A stretch of DNA of 57,234 nucleotides, from assembly GCA_018000455.1 (NCBI GenBank), contig JAGNJW010000032.1:1-57234 (forward strand), written 5' to 3'. Source of the DNA: Acidobacteriota bacterium (lineage in GTDB: Bacteria; Acidobacteriota; Vicinamibacteria; Vicinamibacterales; UBA2999). Shown one piece after another: positions 47,003 through 55,091 of the stretch. The stretch's first letter is position 1, and each line of letters starts with the position of its first letter. The notes below the pieces were generated by a model, which saw only the letters and a program-made list of their open reading frames with translations, was not told where the DNA came from and searched no databases. A program made the position numbers and the translations under genes.

Positions 47003-47494
47003 CTACGGCAAGGTGTACCAGAGCCTGACAGCTACCTTCACCATGGATACCGGCAACTGGGCGGCCACGTGGCTCCAGAATCGCAGATAGCCGCGCAGTC
47101 TGACCCACTCGGCCTTGACTGGCCGCCCCTCACGCAGTGCGTCAAAGTACTGCAACTGCAGGTCGGCGATCGCGGATTGAAGAACTTGTTCGTAGGTCTT
47201 GGCCGAAAACACCCACTGGGCGAAGCGGTTGAGCCGAAGTCCCGGGGGGGGCGCTAGCCTTGGATTTCGCCGCCGGTCATTCTGCGTAGGGCGCACGCTG
47301 ACCAGGTACACAGGTTCGCGTCGGAAGGCTACCTTGGAGACGTGAGCCATCCACTTGCGGAGTCCCCTTGCCGCCACGACGGCCCTGCCGGAGATGAGCA
47401 ACAGCGATTTGCCGCCCATTGCGAGCGTCGCGTAGCCAGCCAAGATCAGCGCGAGCCATTCCAGTTGCTGTTCGGAGGGGAGGGGGAAGCTCAC
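47003..47494 (-). CDS. small membrane protein downstream of PadR, unknown function
   Basis: GTG start at 47492-47494 overlaps the original PadR stop (GTGA), showing the two once formed a coupled unit. 163 residues: MSFPLPSEQQLEWLALILAG, a probable membrane helix to about residue 30, a basic middle, then LNRFAQWVFSAKTYEQVLQS and a hydrophobic end (FWSHVAAQLPVSMVKVAV). I do not recognise the family. The longer upstream frame runs into the IS element and is spurious. Confidence 0.65.
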   Translation of the reverse strand: MSFPLPSEQQLEWLALILAGYATLAMGGKSLLLISGRAVVAARGLRKWMAHVSKVAFRREPVYLVSVRPTQNDRRRNPRLAPPPGLRLNRFAQWVFSAKTYEQVLQSAIADLQLQYFDALREGRPVKAEWVRLRGYLRFWSHVAAQLPVSMVKVAVRLWYTLP

Positions 47495-47549
47495 GCTGGC
47501 ACCTGTTCGAAGGCGATCGTTGCCATTTCCCAAGCGTGAAGGACGCGAG
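47491..47549 (-). pseudogene. 3' fragment of PadR gene cut off by IS3 element
   Basis: Joining this fragment to 48860-49092, with one copy of the CGAG duplication removed, restores an open PadR C-terminus ending RVLHAWEMATIAFEQVPA and stopping at 47491-47493. Direct reading of the frame supports this. Confidence 0.7.
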
Positions 47550-47600
47550 TGAAGCGTACCGGGATTCTCGGAGACCTCATTTCTTGGGAGGATGGGGTCT

Positions 47601-47921
47601 ATGGGACGTCCGAGTCGGTTTTCGCCGGAGGTGCGTGAGCGCGCCGTCCGGCTGGTGATGGAGCAGCGGCCGGCGCACCCGTCGGAGTGGGCGGCACTGC
47701 AGGCGGTCGCGACGAAGTTGGGCATGACCGGCGAGACGCTGCGGAAGTGGGTGCGCCAGGCGGAGCGCGATACCGGCCAGCGGCCGGGGCTGACGACGAG
47801 CGAGCGCGAGCGGTTGGCCGCGTTGGAGCGCGAGAATCGCGAGCTGAAGCGGACCAACGAGATCCTCAAGACGGCGTCTGCGTTTTTCGCCCAGGCGGCA
47901 CTCGACCGCCGGACCAAGTAG
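47601..47921 (+). CDS. IS3 transposase OrfA (HTH subunit)
   Basis: DNA-binding part: RPSRFSPEVRERAVRLVMEQ, LGMTGETLRKWVRQAERD helix-turn-helix, then the leucine-zipper-like RLAALERENRELKRTNEILKTASAFFAQ. GGAGG lies 9 nt before ATG 47601. 106 residues. No A6G slippery heptamer is seen; TTTTTC near 47883 is the only candidate slip site for making an OrfAB fusion. Confidence 0.93.
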   Translation: MGRPSRFSPEVRERAVRLVMEQRPAHPSEWAALQAVATKLGMTGETLRKWVRQAERDTGQRPGLTTSERERLAALERENRELKRTNEILKTASAFFAQAALDRRTK

Positions 47922-47926
47922 GCGCG

Positions 47927-48820
47927 ATGGTGGCGTACATCGACGCCCATCGGGATCGCTTCGGGGTCGAGTCGATCTGCAGAGCGCTGCCGATCGCCCC
48001 ATCGACGTATCACCGCCATCGCCGGCTACAGGTCGCGCCGACGCGCCGATCGGCGCGGGCACGACGCGACGACACGCTGCGTCCTGAGATTCAATGTGTC
48101 TGGGACGAGCATCACCAAGTCTACGGCCCGCGCAAAGTGTGGAAGCAGTTGAAGCGCGAGGGATTCCGCGTCGCGCGCTGCACCGTGGGGCGCCTGATGC
48201 GCGACATGGGCCTGCGGGGCGCCGTGCGCGGGCGGGCGTGGATCACGACGACCCATGCCGGCGAGGGGGCGCGGCCGCGCGATCTGGTCGATCGCCAGTT
48301 CGTGGCGATGCGACCGAATCAGCTCTGGGTGTCGGACTTCACGTACGTCGCGACGTGGGGCGGCTTCGTCTTCGTCGCCTTCGTCATCGACGTCTTCGCG
48401 CGGCGGATCGTTGGCTGGCGCGTGTCGGCGTCAATGCGGACCGACTTCGTGCTCGACGCGCTCGAGCAGGCGATCCATGCCCGCGGCCACGACGCCCTCA
48501 CCGGCCTCGTGCATCACAGCGACCAGGGCGTGCAGTATCTCTCGATGCGCTACACCGACCGCCTCGCCGACGCCGGCATCGCGCCGTCCGTGGGCAGCTG
48601 CGGCGACGCGTACGACAATGCCCTCGCCGAGTCGGTGATTGGGCTCTTCAAGACGGAGGTGATTCAGCGGAAGGGGCCGTGGCGCTCGCTCGAGGCCGTC
48701 GAGTTCGCGACGCTGGAGTGGGTCGACTGGTTCAACCATCGGCGCCTATTGGGGCCGATCGGCGACATCCCGCCCGCGGAGTTCGAAGCGCAGTACTATG
48801 CCCAGGCCAAGGTGGCCTGA
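47927..48820 (+). CDS. IS3 transposase OrfB (DDE integrase domain)
   Basis: Catalytic part: HTH_21-like start RFGVESICRALPIAPSTYHRH, then rve domain with first Asp in WVSDFTYVAT, second in HHSDQGVQY and Glu in DNALAESVIGLFKTE. 297 residues from the ATG at 47927. Frame is -1 to orfA, so OrfAB by ribosomal slippage is expected. Intact. Confidence 0.94.
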   Translation: MVAYIDAHRDRFGVESICRALPIAPSTYHRHRRLQVAPTRRSARARRDDTLRPEIQCVWDEHHQVYGPRKVWKQLKREGFRVARCTVGRLMRDMGLRGAVRGRAWITTTHAGEGARPRDLVDRQFVAMRPNQLWVSDFTYVATWGGFVFVAFVIDVFARRIVGWRVSASMRTDFVLDALEQAIHARGHDALTGLVHHSDQGVQYLSMRYTDRLADAGIAPSVGSCGDAYDNALAESVIGLFKTEVIQRKGPWRSLEAVEFATLEWVDWFNHRRLLGPIGDIPPAEFEAQYYAQAKVA

Positions 48821-49092
48821 GTCAACGAATCCGGTCTCCGACGAACCCGGTACGCTTCACGAGAGCCCTCGCCAGTTGGCTTGAAGAGTCGGCGCGGCAG
48901 GCCTGATTGGCCTTCCAACTTCTCGGTGCGTGACTCGACGAAGCCCTTGTCGGCCATACGCCCCAGCGTGACGTAGATCGTCCCAGGCTTGAGCAGGTCC
49001 GAAGCCGCGACAAGTTCTAGGCCGTACATTTCGCCGTTAGCGATCAGCAGTCGCAGGATTTCCGCTTCCTTCGGTGAAAGGCGAGGGATCAT
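48796..49092 (-). CDS. PadR-family regulator, C-terminus replaced by IS sequence
   Basis: Winged-helix repressor: MIPRLSPKEAEILRLLIANG, MYGLELVAASDLLKPGTIYVTLGRMADKGFVESR, GLPRRLFKPTGEGSR. After Ser-Arg at 48860 the frame runs into the IS3 right end and stops at 48796, swapping the last ~18 residues for ~22 unrelated ones. The DNA-binding domain is intact, so some function may remain. ATG at 49092 has a TAAGAG box 7 nt upstream. It probably controls itself and the downstream membrane gene. Confidence 0.85.
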   Translation of the reverse strand: MIPRLSPKEAEILRLLIANGEMYGLELVAASDLLKPGTIYVTLGRMADKGFVESRTEKLEGQSGLPRRLFKPTGEGSREAYRVRRRPDSLTQATLAWA

Positions 49093-49099
49093 GCCTCCA

Positions 49100-49128
49100 C
49101 TCTTACAGGCAGTAAGTATTGAAGTCAA
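49100..49128 (-). promoter_or_regulatory. PadR promoter with internal dyad
   Basis: Minus strand TTGACT, 17-bp spacer, TAAGAG; 7 nt from the box to the ATG. The dyad CTTAC-N5-GTAAG (49102-49116) overlaps the -10 and could be an autorepression site. Confidence 0.55.
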
Positions 49129-49204
49129 GAGGCATCTCGGCCGACCGGCAATCAGCTCGCTCTGTTGACCCAGGCTGATGGAGCTTCAGTCTGTTGCGCC
49201 GACC

Positions 49205-49966
49205 CTAGCCATCGCCAGCGGGCGGCGGAAGCTTCTTGAGTAGGTAGCGGCCACATGCGGTCGCCATGTGGAGCCGGAACCTGGCCTCGTCGGCCGTGGT
49301 CAATCCCGCGTGGGGGCCGTTGTCCTGCGAGCCGTTCCACAGCGCCCGGAAGATGGCCCACTCCTGATCGTCTAGTCCGCCTTCGGCCCTTCGCAAGTGG
49401 TCGAGAGCCGCCTGTACTTCGAGGGCTGCGGCCGCACCTCTCAGGAAAGCGACGCCAGGAATGAGGGCCTCAAGGTACGAACGCAACTGCCCGTTGGAGG
49501 ACTCGAACCTTGCAGCCGTGAAATTGTCGATGGCTTGCCGGTAGTGCTCCGCTGCGGTGGGGAGTGGTGCCGCTTTAAGTTCTTCCTCTAGCAAGGTCGC
49601 CTCGCGAGCGAGTGGCACCGAGCTAGGTTCTGAAGGCAGGAGGCGATGACCATCCCATGCCAGTCCATCCAGACTCAGCGAGGTCTGGAGCGCGGGAATT
49701 GCCCCGTTGTAGGTCGCTCCTGGTCGGCTAAGCACTTCGACGATGATGTCGCGAATCACCGTCTCCGCCTCGGCAACCGGCCTCGTGACCTTAACGGCCT
49801 TGAGGAAGGCTAGGCTCCGCGTGATCTTGTTCGGAGAGGTGTTGGGCTTCTTCGGATCGTGGTCGACCACGTCGTACTCGTAGAACAGACCGTCGAGGCC
49901 AGCGTGAGTGAAGGCTGCATCCATGGCCGCCGACAACCGGACAATCGTGGAATTCGCGATCGGCAT
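49205..49966 (-). CDS. hypothetical protein, possible abortive-infection C-terminal domain
   Basis: 253 residues from ATG 49964-49966 (TTG at 49996 is an alternative). N-terminal helices (TIVRLSAAMDAAFTHAGLDG), a VIRDIIVEVLSRPGATYNGA segment, and a C-terminal half with QLRSYLEALIPG, then a small loop NGSQDNGPHAGLTTADEARF and RYLLKKLP. The last part resembles by eye the Abi-type C-terminal domain (HxGLSxxxEAxFR). No catalytic motif is recognised. It lies between the PadR unit and the integrase, where defence cargo is common. The call is tentative. Confidence 0.5.
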   Translation of the reverse strand: MPIANSTIVRLSAAMDAAFTHAGLDGLFYEYDVVDHDPKKPNTSPNKITRSLAFLKAVKVTRPVAEAETVIRDIIVEVLSRPGATYNGAIPALQTSLSLDGLAWDGHRLLPSEPSSVPLAREATLLEEELKAAPLPTAAEHYRQAIDNFTAARFESSNGQLRSYLEALIPGVAFLRGAAAALEVQAALDHLRRAEGGLDDQEWAIFRALWNGSQDNGPHAGLTTADEARFRLHMATACGRYLLKKLPPPAGDG

Positions 49967-50111
49967 TTCGAAGAGTCTATCCAGCCGCGCGTGCAATGTG
50001 ATATTGATCTGTGCAGCGGCGCTGACTCCGGTTCCGACGTGGAACCAGCGGGACCCAAGCCAGTAGGGTCAGCGAGCGCACCGAGCAGATGGGCAGGCTC
50101 GGCGCATGAAT

Positions 50112-50126
50112 GTTCGTTCAACGAAC
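50112..50126. repeat. short palindrome between integrase and hypothetical gene
   Basis: GTTCGTT-C-AACGAAC, 7-bp arms and one central base, in the 245-bp gap 49967-50211 beyond the integrase 3' end. Could be a core or arm site for the recombinase, or a weak terminator. A CCGAGC/GCTCGG hairpin lies just to its left. Confidence 0.5.
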
Positions 50127-50211
50127 CTTCGTGTGCCGGGCCTTTGCTTTGTACGCGACGGTTCTCTCTCTCTCCCTCGCGGTAGGGGTGGAGGCCGAGA
50201 AGATGCGTACG

Positions 50212-51480
50212 CTAGCGCGCGCCTTGACGGACTGGCGTCACCTCGTCGAGGCGGCGCGCTGCGGCCTTCAGGTCCGCGCCGCTGACGATGTTGTACCGCT
50301 GAAAGACGCTCGGCGTCTTGTGGCCGGTCATCTGCATGGCCACCCGCTCCGGAATGCCAGCGCGCACGAGCCCGCGGATAGCCGTGCGGCGCAGGTCGTG
50401 TGGGATACGGCCAGGGCAGGCGGCAGCCGCGCAGGCCGACTTCCACGCCTTCGTGAAACTGACGATCGGCTGCGGCTTCTTGTCGCCGCCGCGCCCTTCA
50501 GCCACTTCGCGGAAGAATACCCACGGCACGATCACGCCGGCCTTCTTCAGCCGCTCGTGTTCGGCGTGGCGGGCCAGCAGAATGCGTTTGAGTTCCGCCG
50601 TCATGGGGAACACGCGGCCGTCGCCGTTCTTGGTGGTGCCAGCGTCCAGCCGAATTTCAGCAGCGGCGAAGTCGATCTGGCGCCACTTGAGGGGCAGCAC
50701 CTCAGAGCGGATGCGCCAGCCGGTGATGTTGGCGAACTCGATCACCGGCTGCACCTCGGCGGGGAGGTGGGCCAGCACCGAGGCGAACTGCTCGGGCTCG
50801 AAGAACCCGGTTCGTACGTTGTTCTCCTTGAGCATCGGGATGTGCGGCCGGTAGAGCACCTTGGCCGCTTGAATGGCCAGCGTAAACATGCGCTTGAGCA
50901 GTGCCAGCTCGCGGTTGATCTCGGCGGGCTTGGGCGTCCTCAACAGCTCGTCCACGTCGTGCGCGGGTACCACGGTTCCGTTCCGCTTCTTCTGAGCCAG
51001 CACATGCTTACCCTTGACGACTACAACGCTCGGAGTTGTCTGGCGCTTCTGGATATAGGCGCGGACATCCGATGTGGTGATGTCGGTCAACCGCCGGCCA
51101 CCAAAGAACGGTGCCAGGTGCTTCCGGATGCGCCGCTCGACAACGCCGTACGAGCGTTTCCCGTTCGTGGTGTAGTCGGCCAGCAGGTCGGCAGCCGCAT
51201 CCTCGAAGGTCGTGCGCCCCGTCTTCGGCGTGACGGGTTTGCCCTTGACGATATCGCCCTCGCGGTCGCGCAGCAGGGTACGGGCGTCGCCCTTGCGGGT
51301 CGAGCGCGAGCTTTCGTCGTAGCTCTTGCCCGCTCTGGCGTACTTGATCCAGTAGATGGCCGACACACGCTTGTCGAGCGTATGGCCTGCCGCCATGCAC
51401 GCCTCGCGGTCGGTGGTCTTGACGAGTCGCACCTTGCAGGTGGAGCAGTGCCACTCCGAGCGCTGGTAGATGGAACCCAT
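50212..51480 (-). CDS. tyrosine recombinase / phage integrase
   Basis: Site-specific recombinase. Catalytic set: Arg in ITGWRIRSEVLPLKW, HDLRRT box (PHDLRRTAIRGLVRAG), His in MTGHKTPSVFQRYNIV and the Tyr in QRYN. N-terminal CSTCKVRL zinc-like pair and a SAM-like core-binding domain. 422 residues from ATG 51478-51480, which overlaps the HTH stop by one base (TGATG). Placed at the left end of the phage-like block. Confidence 0.93.
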   Translation of the reverse strand: MGSIYQRSEWHCSTCKVRLVKTTDREACMAAGHTLDKRVSAIYWIKYARAGKSYDESSRSTRKGDARTLLRDREGDIVKGKPVTPKTGRTTFEDAAADLLADYTTNGKRSYGVVERRIRKHLAPFFGGRRLTDITTSDVRAYIQKRQTTPSVVVVKGKHVLAQKKRNGTVVPAHDVDELLRTPKPAEINRELALLKRMFTLAIQAAKVLYRPHIPMLKENNVRTGFFEPEQFASVLAHLPAEVQPVIEFANITGWRIRSEVLPLKWRQIDFAAAEIRLDAGTTKNGDGRVFPMTAELKRILLARHAEHERLKKAGVIVPWVFFREVAEGRGGDKKPQPIVSFTKAWKSACAAAACPGRIPHDLRRTAIRGLVRAGIPERVAMQMTGHKTPSVFQRYNIVSGADLKAAARRLDEVTPVRQGAR

Positions 51481-51695
51481 CACTTTTCTCCTTTGTTCGC
51501 TTTGTTCGCTTTGGCCGGTGGCAGAGGCGCGCTGAGGTCGGTACTCGCCATCAGGCGAGCCAGCTTCGTGATCTGTTTCGGGCGCATGCCGAGCACGCCG
51601 CGTTCCCACCGTGCGACCGTGTTGGCGCTGACGCCGAGATGCTTGGCCAGAGCCGCTTGTGAGAGCTTGGCGCGGGTGCGAAACGCTTTAATCAT
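51480..51695 (-). CDS. Xre-type HTH regulator, minus strand
   Basis: 71 residues: MIKAFRTRAKLSQAALAKHLGVSANTVARWERG is a Cro/CI-type helix-turn-helix, followed by a Lys/Ala tail. The start at 51695 is 6 nt after TATAGT, a leaderless candidate. Co-directional and coupled with the integrase, so it may control excision or integration. Confidence 0.88.
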   Translation of the reverse strand: MIKAFRTRAKLSQAALAKHLGVSANTVARWERGVLGMRPKQITKLARLMASTDLSAPLPPAKANKANKGEK

Positions 51696-51701
51696 GCGAT
51701 A

Positions 51702-51730
51702 ACTATACGTTTGGTGTCGTGCCAAGTAAA
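51702..51730 (-). promoter_or_regulatory. promoter for HTH-integrase unit
   Basis: Minus strand TTTACT, 17-bp spacer, TATAGT, then 6 nt to the ATG. Confidence 0.6.
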
Positions 51731-51796
51731 CGAGTTTGAGGCTCACAATAGTGCTTAAAAATAGGCAAAAACTTTGCGGTAAGCCAAACAAAACGG

Positions 51797-51825
51797 TTAC
51801 CATACGTATACGCGTATGGTATACT
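51797..51825 (+). promoter_or_regulatory. rightward early promoter
   Basis: TTACCA, 17-bp spacer, extended TG-G-TATACT. Points toward the second HTH gene and the replication genes. Its spacer is the dyad operator. Confidence 0.65.
51799..51820. promoter_or_regulatory. palindromic operator inside the rightward promoter
   Basis: ACCATACG-N6-CGTATGGT, perfect 8-bp arms, covers the space between -35 and -10. A likely target of one of the two divergent HTH repressors. Confidence 0.7.
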
Positions 51826-51871
51826 GCGTTATTGGTGGGCTGCCCCCGGCTAACGCGGTGGGCCGCTGCCC

Positions 51872-51894
51872 AGCGGTGGCTTGCGGCCACCGCT
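51872..51894 (+). other. 9-bp stem-loop in mRNA leader of second HTH gene
   Basis: AGCGGTGGC, loop TTGCG, GCCACCGCT; perfect stem in the ~110-nt leader between the promoter and the GTG at 51945. No U-tract follows, so it is not a standard terminator. Confidence 0.5.
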
Positions 51895-51944
51895 TTCGGG
51901 CCGATCAAGCACCAGCGTCCACTTGCGCAGCACGCGGAGGCTTT

Positions 51945-52184
51945 GTGCTCGCTCTCCGATACGTTCGCCGCCGTCAGGGGCTCAGCCAGGACGAGCTTGC
52001 CGACTTGGTCGGCACGCGCCAAGCCACGATCTCCAACATCGAGCAGGGCCACCAACGGCCCAGCGATGACCTGCTAGGTCGCATCGGCGACGTACTTGGT
52101 GTGTCGCCGGCGTTCGCTCTGTTGTGCCCCGTAGAGATCACCGAACGCGTCACGTTCACCGAATCGATGGAGCGGAAGCCATGA
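51945..52184 (+). CDS. Xre-type HTH regulator, plus strand
   Basis: MLALRYVRRRQGLSQDELADLVGTRQATISNIEQGHQRPSDDLLGRIGDVLGV is a complete Cro/CI-type HTH of 79 residues. I chose GTG 51945: GGAGG lies 4 nt before it, and the longer frame from 51816 would start upstream of the predicted transcription start. First of the rightward genes; ATGA overlap with the next. Confidence 0.85.
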   Translation: MLALRYVRRRQGLSQDELADLVGTRQATISNIEQGHQRPSDDLLGRIGDVLGVSPAFALLCPVEITERVTFTESMERKP

Positions 52185-52411
52185 AACCGATGCGAATCAT
52201 TCAGGGTGGCCGAGCCGACGAACCGGCGCCGAGCAGGACGGCGAGCGCCGACTACGTGCTCCAGACCAACCTGTGCGGCGTCACGTTCGTCTGGTTTCGT
52301 TGGTCACCGACTCACAACGTGCTCGACTGCGTGATGCGGCTGGACGAGGCCATCGAGCGGGGCTTCATGCCCGCCGCGCAGTCGCTTCGACGCGCCGGGG
52401 TGGCACGATGA
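52181..52411 (+). CDS. small hypothetical protein of the phage-like block
   Basis: 76 residues, MKPMRIIQGG...YVLQTNLCGVTFVWFRWSP...LRRAGVAR. No domain recognised. It overlaps both neighbours by four bases, so it is translated as part of the early operon. Confidence 0.65.
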   Translation: MKPMRIIQGGRADEPAPSRTASADYVLQTNLCGVTFVWFRWSPTHNVLDCVMRLDEAIERGFMPAAQSLRRAGVAR

Positions 52412-54798
52412 GTGCCCAGGCTGAAGTGCAGCCAGCGGAAGCCCCTGACTGGTTCCGCAAATGTCTGGGCCGGGGCTTCCAGATGGTCCCCTACGCTCGC
52501 GGCGAGAAGGGACCCAAGGGAGCCGAGGCGGTAGGGTGGCAGCACCACGCAGTCAAGTCGGTAGATGGCTACGTTGGTGGCAAGAATTGGGGCGTCCTCC
52601 TCGGCGTCGAGATTGCGCCCCGCCGCTTCCTAGCAGATTGCGACTTCGACTGGGCACCCGGCGTGTCGCTCGCGAGCCTAATTCTTCCCCAGACCGGATT
52701 GGGATTCGGGCGCGTGGGCAAGAGGTTGAGCCACGCGTTCTACACCACGCCGCAGCCGGTCGTGACGCGCCAGTTCAAGGACGTCGACGGCACGATGCTC
52801 GTCGAGCTGCGCGGCGTCAAGTCGAACGGCGCGGTGGGCTTTCAAACCATGATCCCGCCGTCGATCCATCCCACAGGGGAACCAGTCCTACTAGTACGGG
52901 ACGACGACATTGCCCACGTCGAGGACCTGGAGCGGTCGGTCACGTTGTTTGTCATCGCCTGCGTTCTCGCAAAGCATCTCGGATCGCGGGGCTTCGGCCA
53001 CGACGTTCGGCTCGCTTTCGCCGCCGTCGCTCTGAGGGACTGCGGGTTGTCCGAGGCAGAGGCCGTCAAGGTGGGCAACGCACTTGCGCAAAGCACCTCC
53101 AACGACGTTGATGGTGATGACGTCACGCGCACCGTTCAGACGACTGCCGACCGCATCAAGGCCGGCGAGCGCGTTGCGGGTGCCAAGGAGTTGGCCGCTG
53201 CGCTCGGCGACAACGGCAAGAAGGTCGTGGCCCAGATCAGGAAGTGGACCGCACCGGCCGCGTTCGACGACAGCGCCGGCATCCTCGTTGCGGGCGGCAG
53301 CCTGACGCCGATCGTCGATCGTGTTGAGGAAGCGCTGCTGGCCACGCCGTTGTATCAACGAGGGGGTGTGCTGACCAGAGTGATCAAGCTCGACAGCGCC
53401 GTCGGCGATTCCGGTTCCGTGCGGCGGGCGGCAGGCTCGACGGTATTGGCCAAAGTACATGAGGCATATCTAGTGGAGCAGATGGGCCGCGTGCTGCAAT
53501 GGTTCAAGCCGAATAGCACAGGACAGGTCCAGATTGATCCGCCGTCCATCTACGCGCGCACGCTACTCGGTCGGGCCGAGTGGCGGTTCCCGGTGTTGCA
53601 TGGCGTCGTGACGGCGCCGACCCTGGATCGGGACGGCCGTATTCTCGATAGGCCAGGGTTCGACGCTGCAAGCGGCCTGCTCCTCGATTTGCAAGCCAAC
53701 GCGTTTCCGGCGATTCCGGCCGAACCATCTCGCGAGGCCGCCCTCGCGGCGCTCGGCCGACTGGCCGAGCCGCTACGTGGATTTCCCTTCGTGGATAGCG
53801 CCGCGAGGTCGGTGGCGCTGTCGGCGATACTCACGGCGCTCGTGCGCCAGAGCCTGCGGACAGCCCCACTCCATGGCTTCGACGCCCCGGCCGCAGGTAC
53901 AGGCAAGAGCTACCTCGCCGAAACGGTGGGCTTGCTGGCGACAGGCGCTCGGCCCCCGGCGCTGAGTCAAGGCAAGTCGGCCGAAGAGGACGAGAAGCGC
54001 CTATCGACCGTGCTGTTCGCCGGTGATCCGGTGATCCACTTGGACAATTGCGAGCGGGCGGTGACCGGCGATTTCTTGTGTTCGATGTTGACCCAGGAAG
54101 TCGTGCAGGCGCGAATCCTCGGCCTGAGCGAACGCCGAATACTGCCGTCAACCGCGCTGGTCCTGGCCAGCGGCAACAATCTCACGCTGGCTGGCGACAC
54201 CACGCGGCGGGCGGTGATGTGTCGACTCGACGCGAACATGGAGCGCCCGGACTCGCGGGCGTTCGCCTTTGACTGTCATGCCGAGGTGATGGCGAATCGC
54301 GCCGACCTCGTCGTGGCAGGGCTGACGGTTCTTCGCGCCTACGTCGTGGCGGGAAGGCCGGCGAAGCTGGTGCCGATGGGTTCGTTCTCGGACTGGGAGT
54401 GGGTGCGTGGCGCGCTGGTGTGGCTCGGGTGTGCGGATCCGGCGGACACGCGTGCGGCGATTCTCGACAGCGACCCCAAGCGCGACGACCTGGCGGTGGT
54501 GATGGATCACTGGGCCAGTGCGCTTGGTGGCGGGGCCGTCGAGGTGGGCGACATCAGCAGGCGTGCCGACGAGGAGCAAGGTGCGGGGGACATCGGCGTT
54601 CTCCGCGATGCCCTCGTGCAGGTGGCGTGCCGGGGCTCTTGGAGCGCGAAGAGTGTGGGCTGGTGGCTGCGGGGGAGCAAGGACCGCGTAGTCGCTGGGC
54701 GCAGTTTCCGCTGCGAGCAAGGGCGCAATGGCCAGGTCTGGCGATTGGCGACCGAAGGCGCGGCGTGCCAGGGCACCCTTCGAGTGGGTGACCTTTAG
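52408..54798 (+). CDS. primase-polymerase-like / superfamily helicase replication protein
   Basis: 796 residues. The N-terminal third (MVPYARGEKGPKGAEAVGWQ, VLLGVEIAPRRFLADCDFDW, and a shielded MLVELRGVKSNGAVGFQT) resembles bifunctional DNA primase/polymerase domains with the D-x-D in DCDFD. The C-terminal half has a P-loop GTGKSYLAE (about 496) and a Walker-B-like IHLDNCE (about 542), then ASGNNLTLAGDTTRRAV. Likely the replication initiator of the element. The last ~60 residues look like a wHTH tail. A large inverted repeat follows. Confidence 0.8.
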   Translation: MSAQAEVQPAEAPDWFRKCLGRGFQMVPYARGEKGPKGAEAVGWQHHAVKSVDGYVGGKNWGVLLGVEIAPRRFLADCDFDWAPGVSLASLILPQTGLGFGRVGKRLSHAFYTTPQPVVTRQFKDVDGTMLVELRGVKSNGAVGFQTMIPPSIHPTGEPVLLVRDDDIAHVEDLERSVTLFVIACVLAKHLGSRGFGHDVRLAFAAVALRDCGLSEAEAVKVGNALAQSTSNDVDGDDVTRTVQTTADRIKAGERVAGAKELAAALGDNGKKVVAQIRKWTAPAAFDDSAGILVAGGSLTPIVDRVEEALLATPLYQRGGVLTRVIKLDSAVGDSGSVRRAAGSTVLAKVHEAYLVEQMGRVLQWFKPNSTGQVQIDPPSIYARTLLGRAEWRFPVLHGVVTAPTLDRDGRILDRPGFDAASGLLLDLQANAFPAIPAEPSREAALAALGRLAEPLRGFPFVDSAARSVALSAILTALVRQSLRTAPLHGFDAPAAGTGKSYLAETVGLLATGARPPALSQGKSAEEDEKRLSTVLFAGDPVIHLDNCERAVTGDFLCSMLTQEVVQARILGLSERRILPSTALVLASGNNLTLAGDTTRRAVMCRLDANMERPDSRAFAFDCHAEVMANRADLVVAGLTVLRAYVVAGRPAKLVPMGSFSDWEWVRGALVWLGCADPADTRAAILDSDPKRDDLAVVMDHWASALGGGAVEVGDISRRADEEQGAGDIGVLRDALVQVACRGSWSAKSVGWWLRGSKDRVVAGRSFRCEQGRNGQVWRLATEGAACQGTLRVGDL

Positions 54799-54801
54799 GC
54801 C

Positions 54802-54923
54802 CTGCGGGTTTTACGGGTTTTGCGGGTTTCTTATAACCCCAAGGAGTTTGAAGTTGCTTTACCGCGTGCATGTGCCTGCGGCTGTGGGCTGGCAACAACC
54901 CGCAAAACACGCGAAACCCGCAG
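54802..54923. repeat. 27-bp inverted repeats with CGGGTTT iterations after the primase gene
   Basis: Arms 54802-54828 and 54897-54923 match at 24 of 27 positions. The left arm contains three CGGGTTT units spaced 9 bp apart. A 68-bp spacer separates the arms. Such sequence could fold as a large stem-loop, end the primase transcript, or serve as an origin. Confidence 0.7.
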
Positions 54924-55091
54924 CTCGTGCCCTGAGAGCGCATCCGTCCCGCGACCGGTCGCCCAGTATAAGTCGGGCACTCTTCGCCGCCTCGACTCCA
55001 GGGTTCTCCCCTGCACCGTCCAGGCTACTCGCCGCGCCAGTGCGACGCGCCACTTCCATCGCCGGACACCACCTCGCGCGAAGCGCGGCGC

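Larger units (their letters stand above)
47550..48859 (+). mobile_element. IS3-family insertion sequence, 1310 bp
   Basis: Terminal inverted repeats 47550-47576 and 48833-48859 match at 24 of 27 positions and begin TGAAGCGTACCGGG, with the TG...CA ends usual for IS3. The 4-bp direct repeat CGAG flanks the element (47546-47549 and 48860-48863), a clean target duplication. Contains orfA and orfB in the -1 relation typical of the family. Both genes look intact, so it may be recent and active. Confidence 0.95.

Noticed and set aside
47870..47929. Programmed -1 slippery site A6G between orfA and orfB
   Set aside because: No A-run is present; only TTTTTC, so the slip site cannot be assigned.
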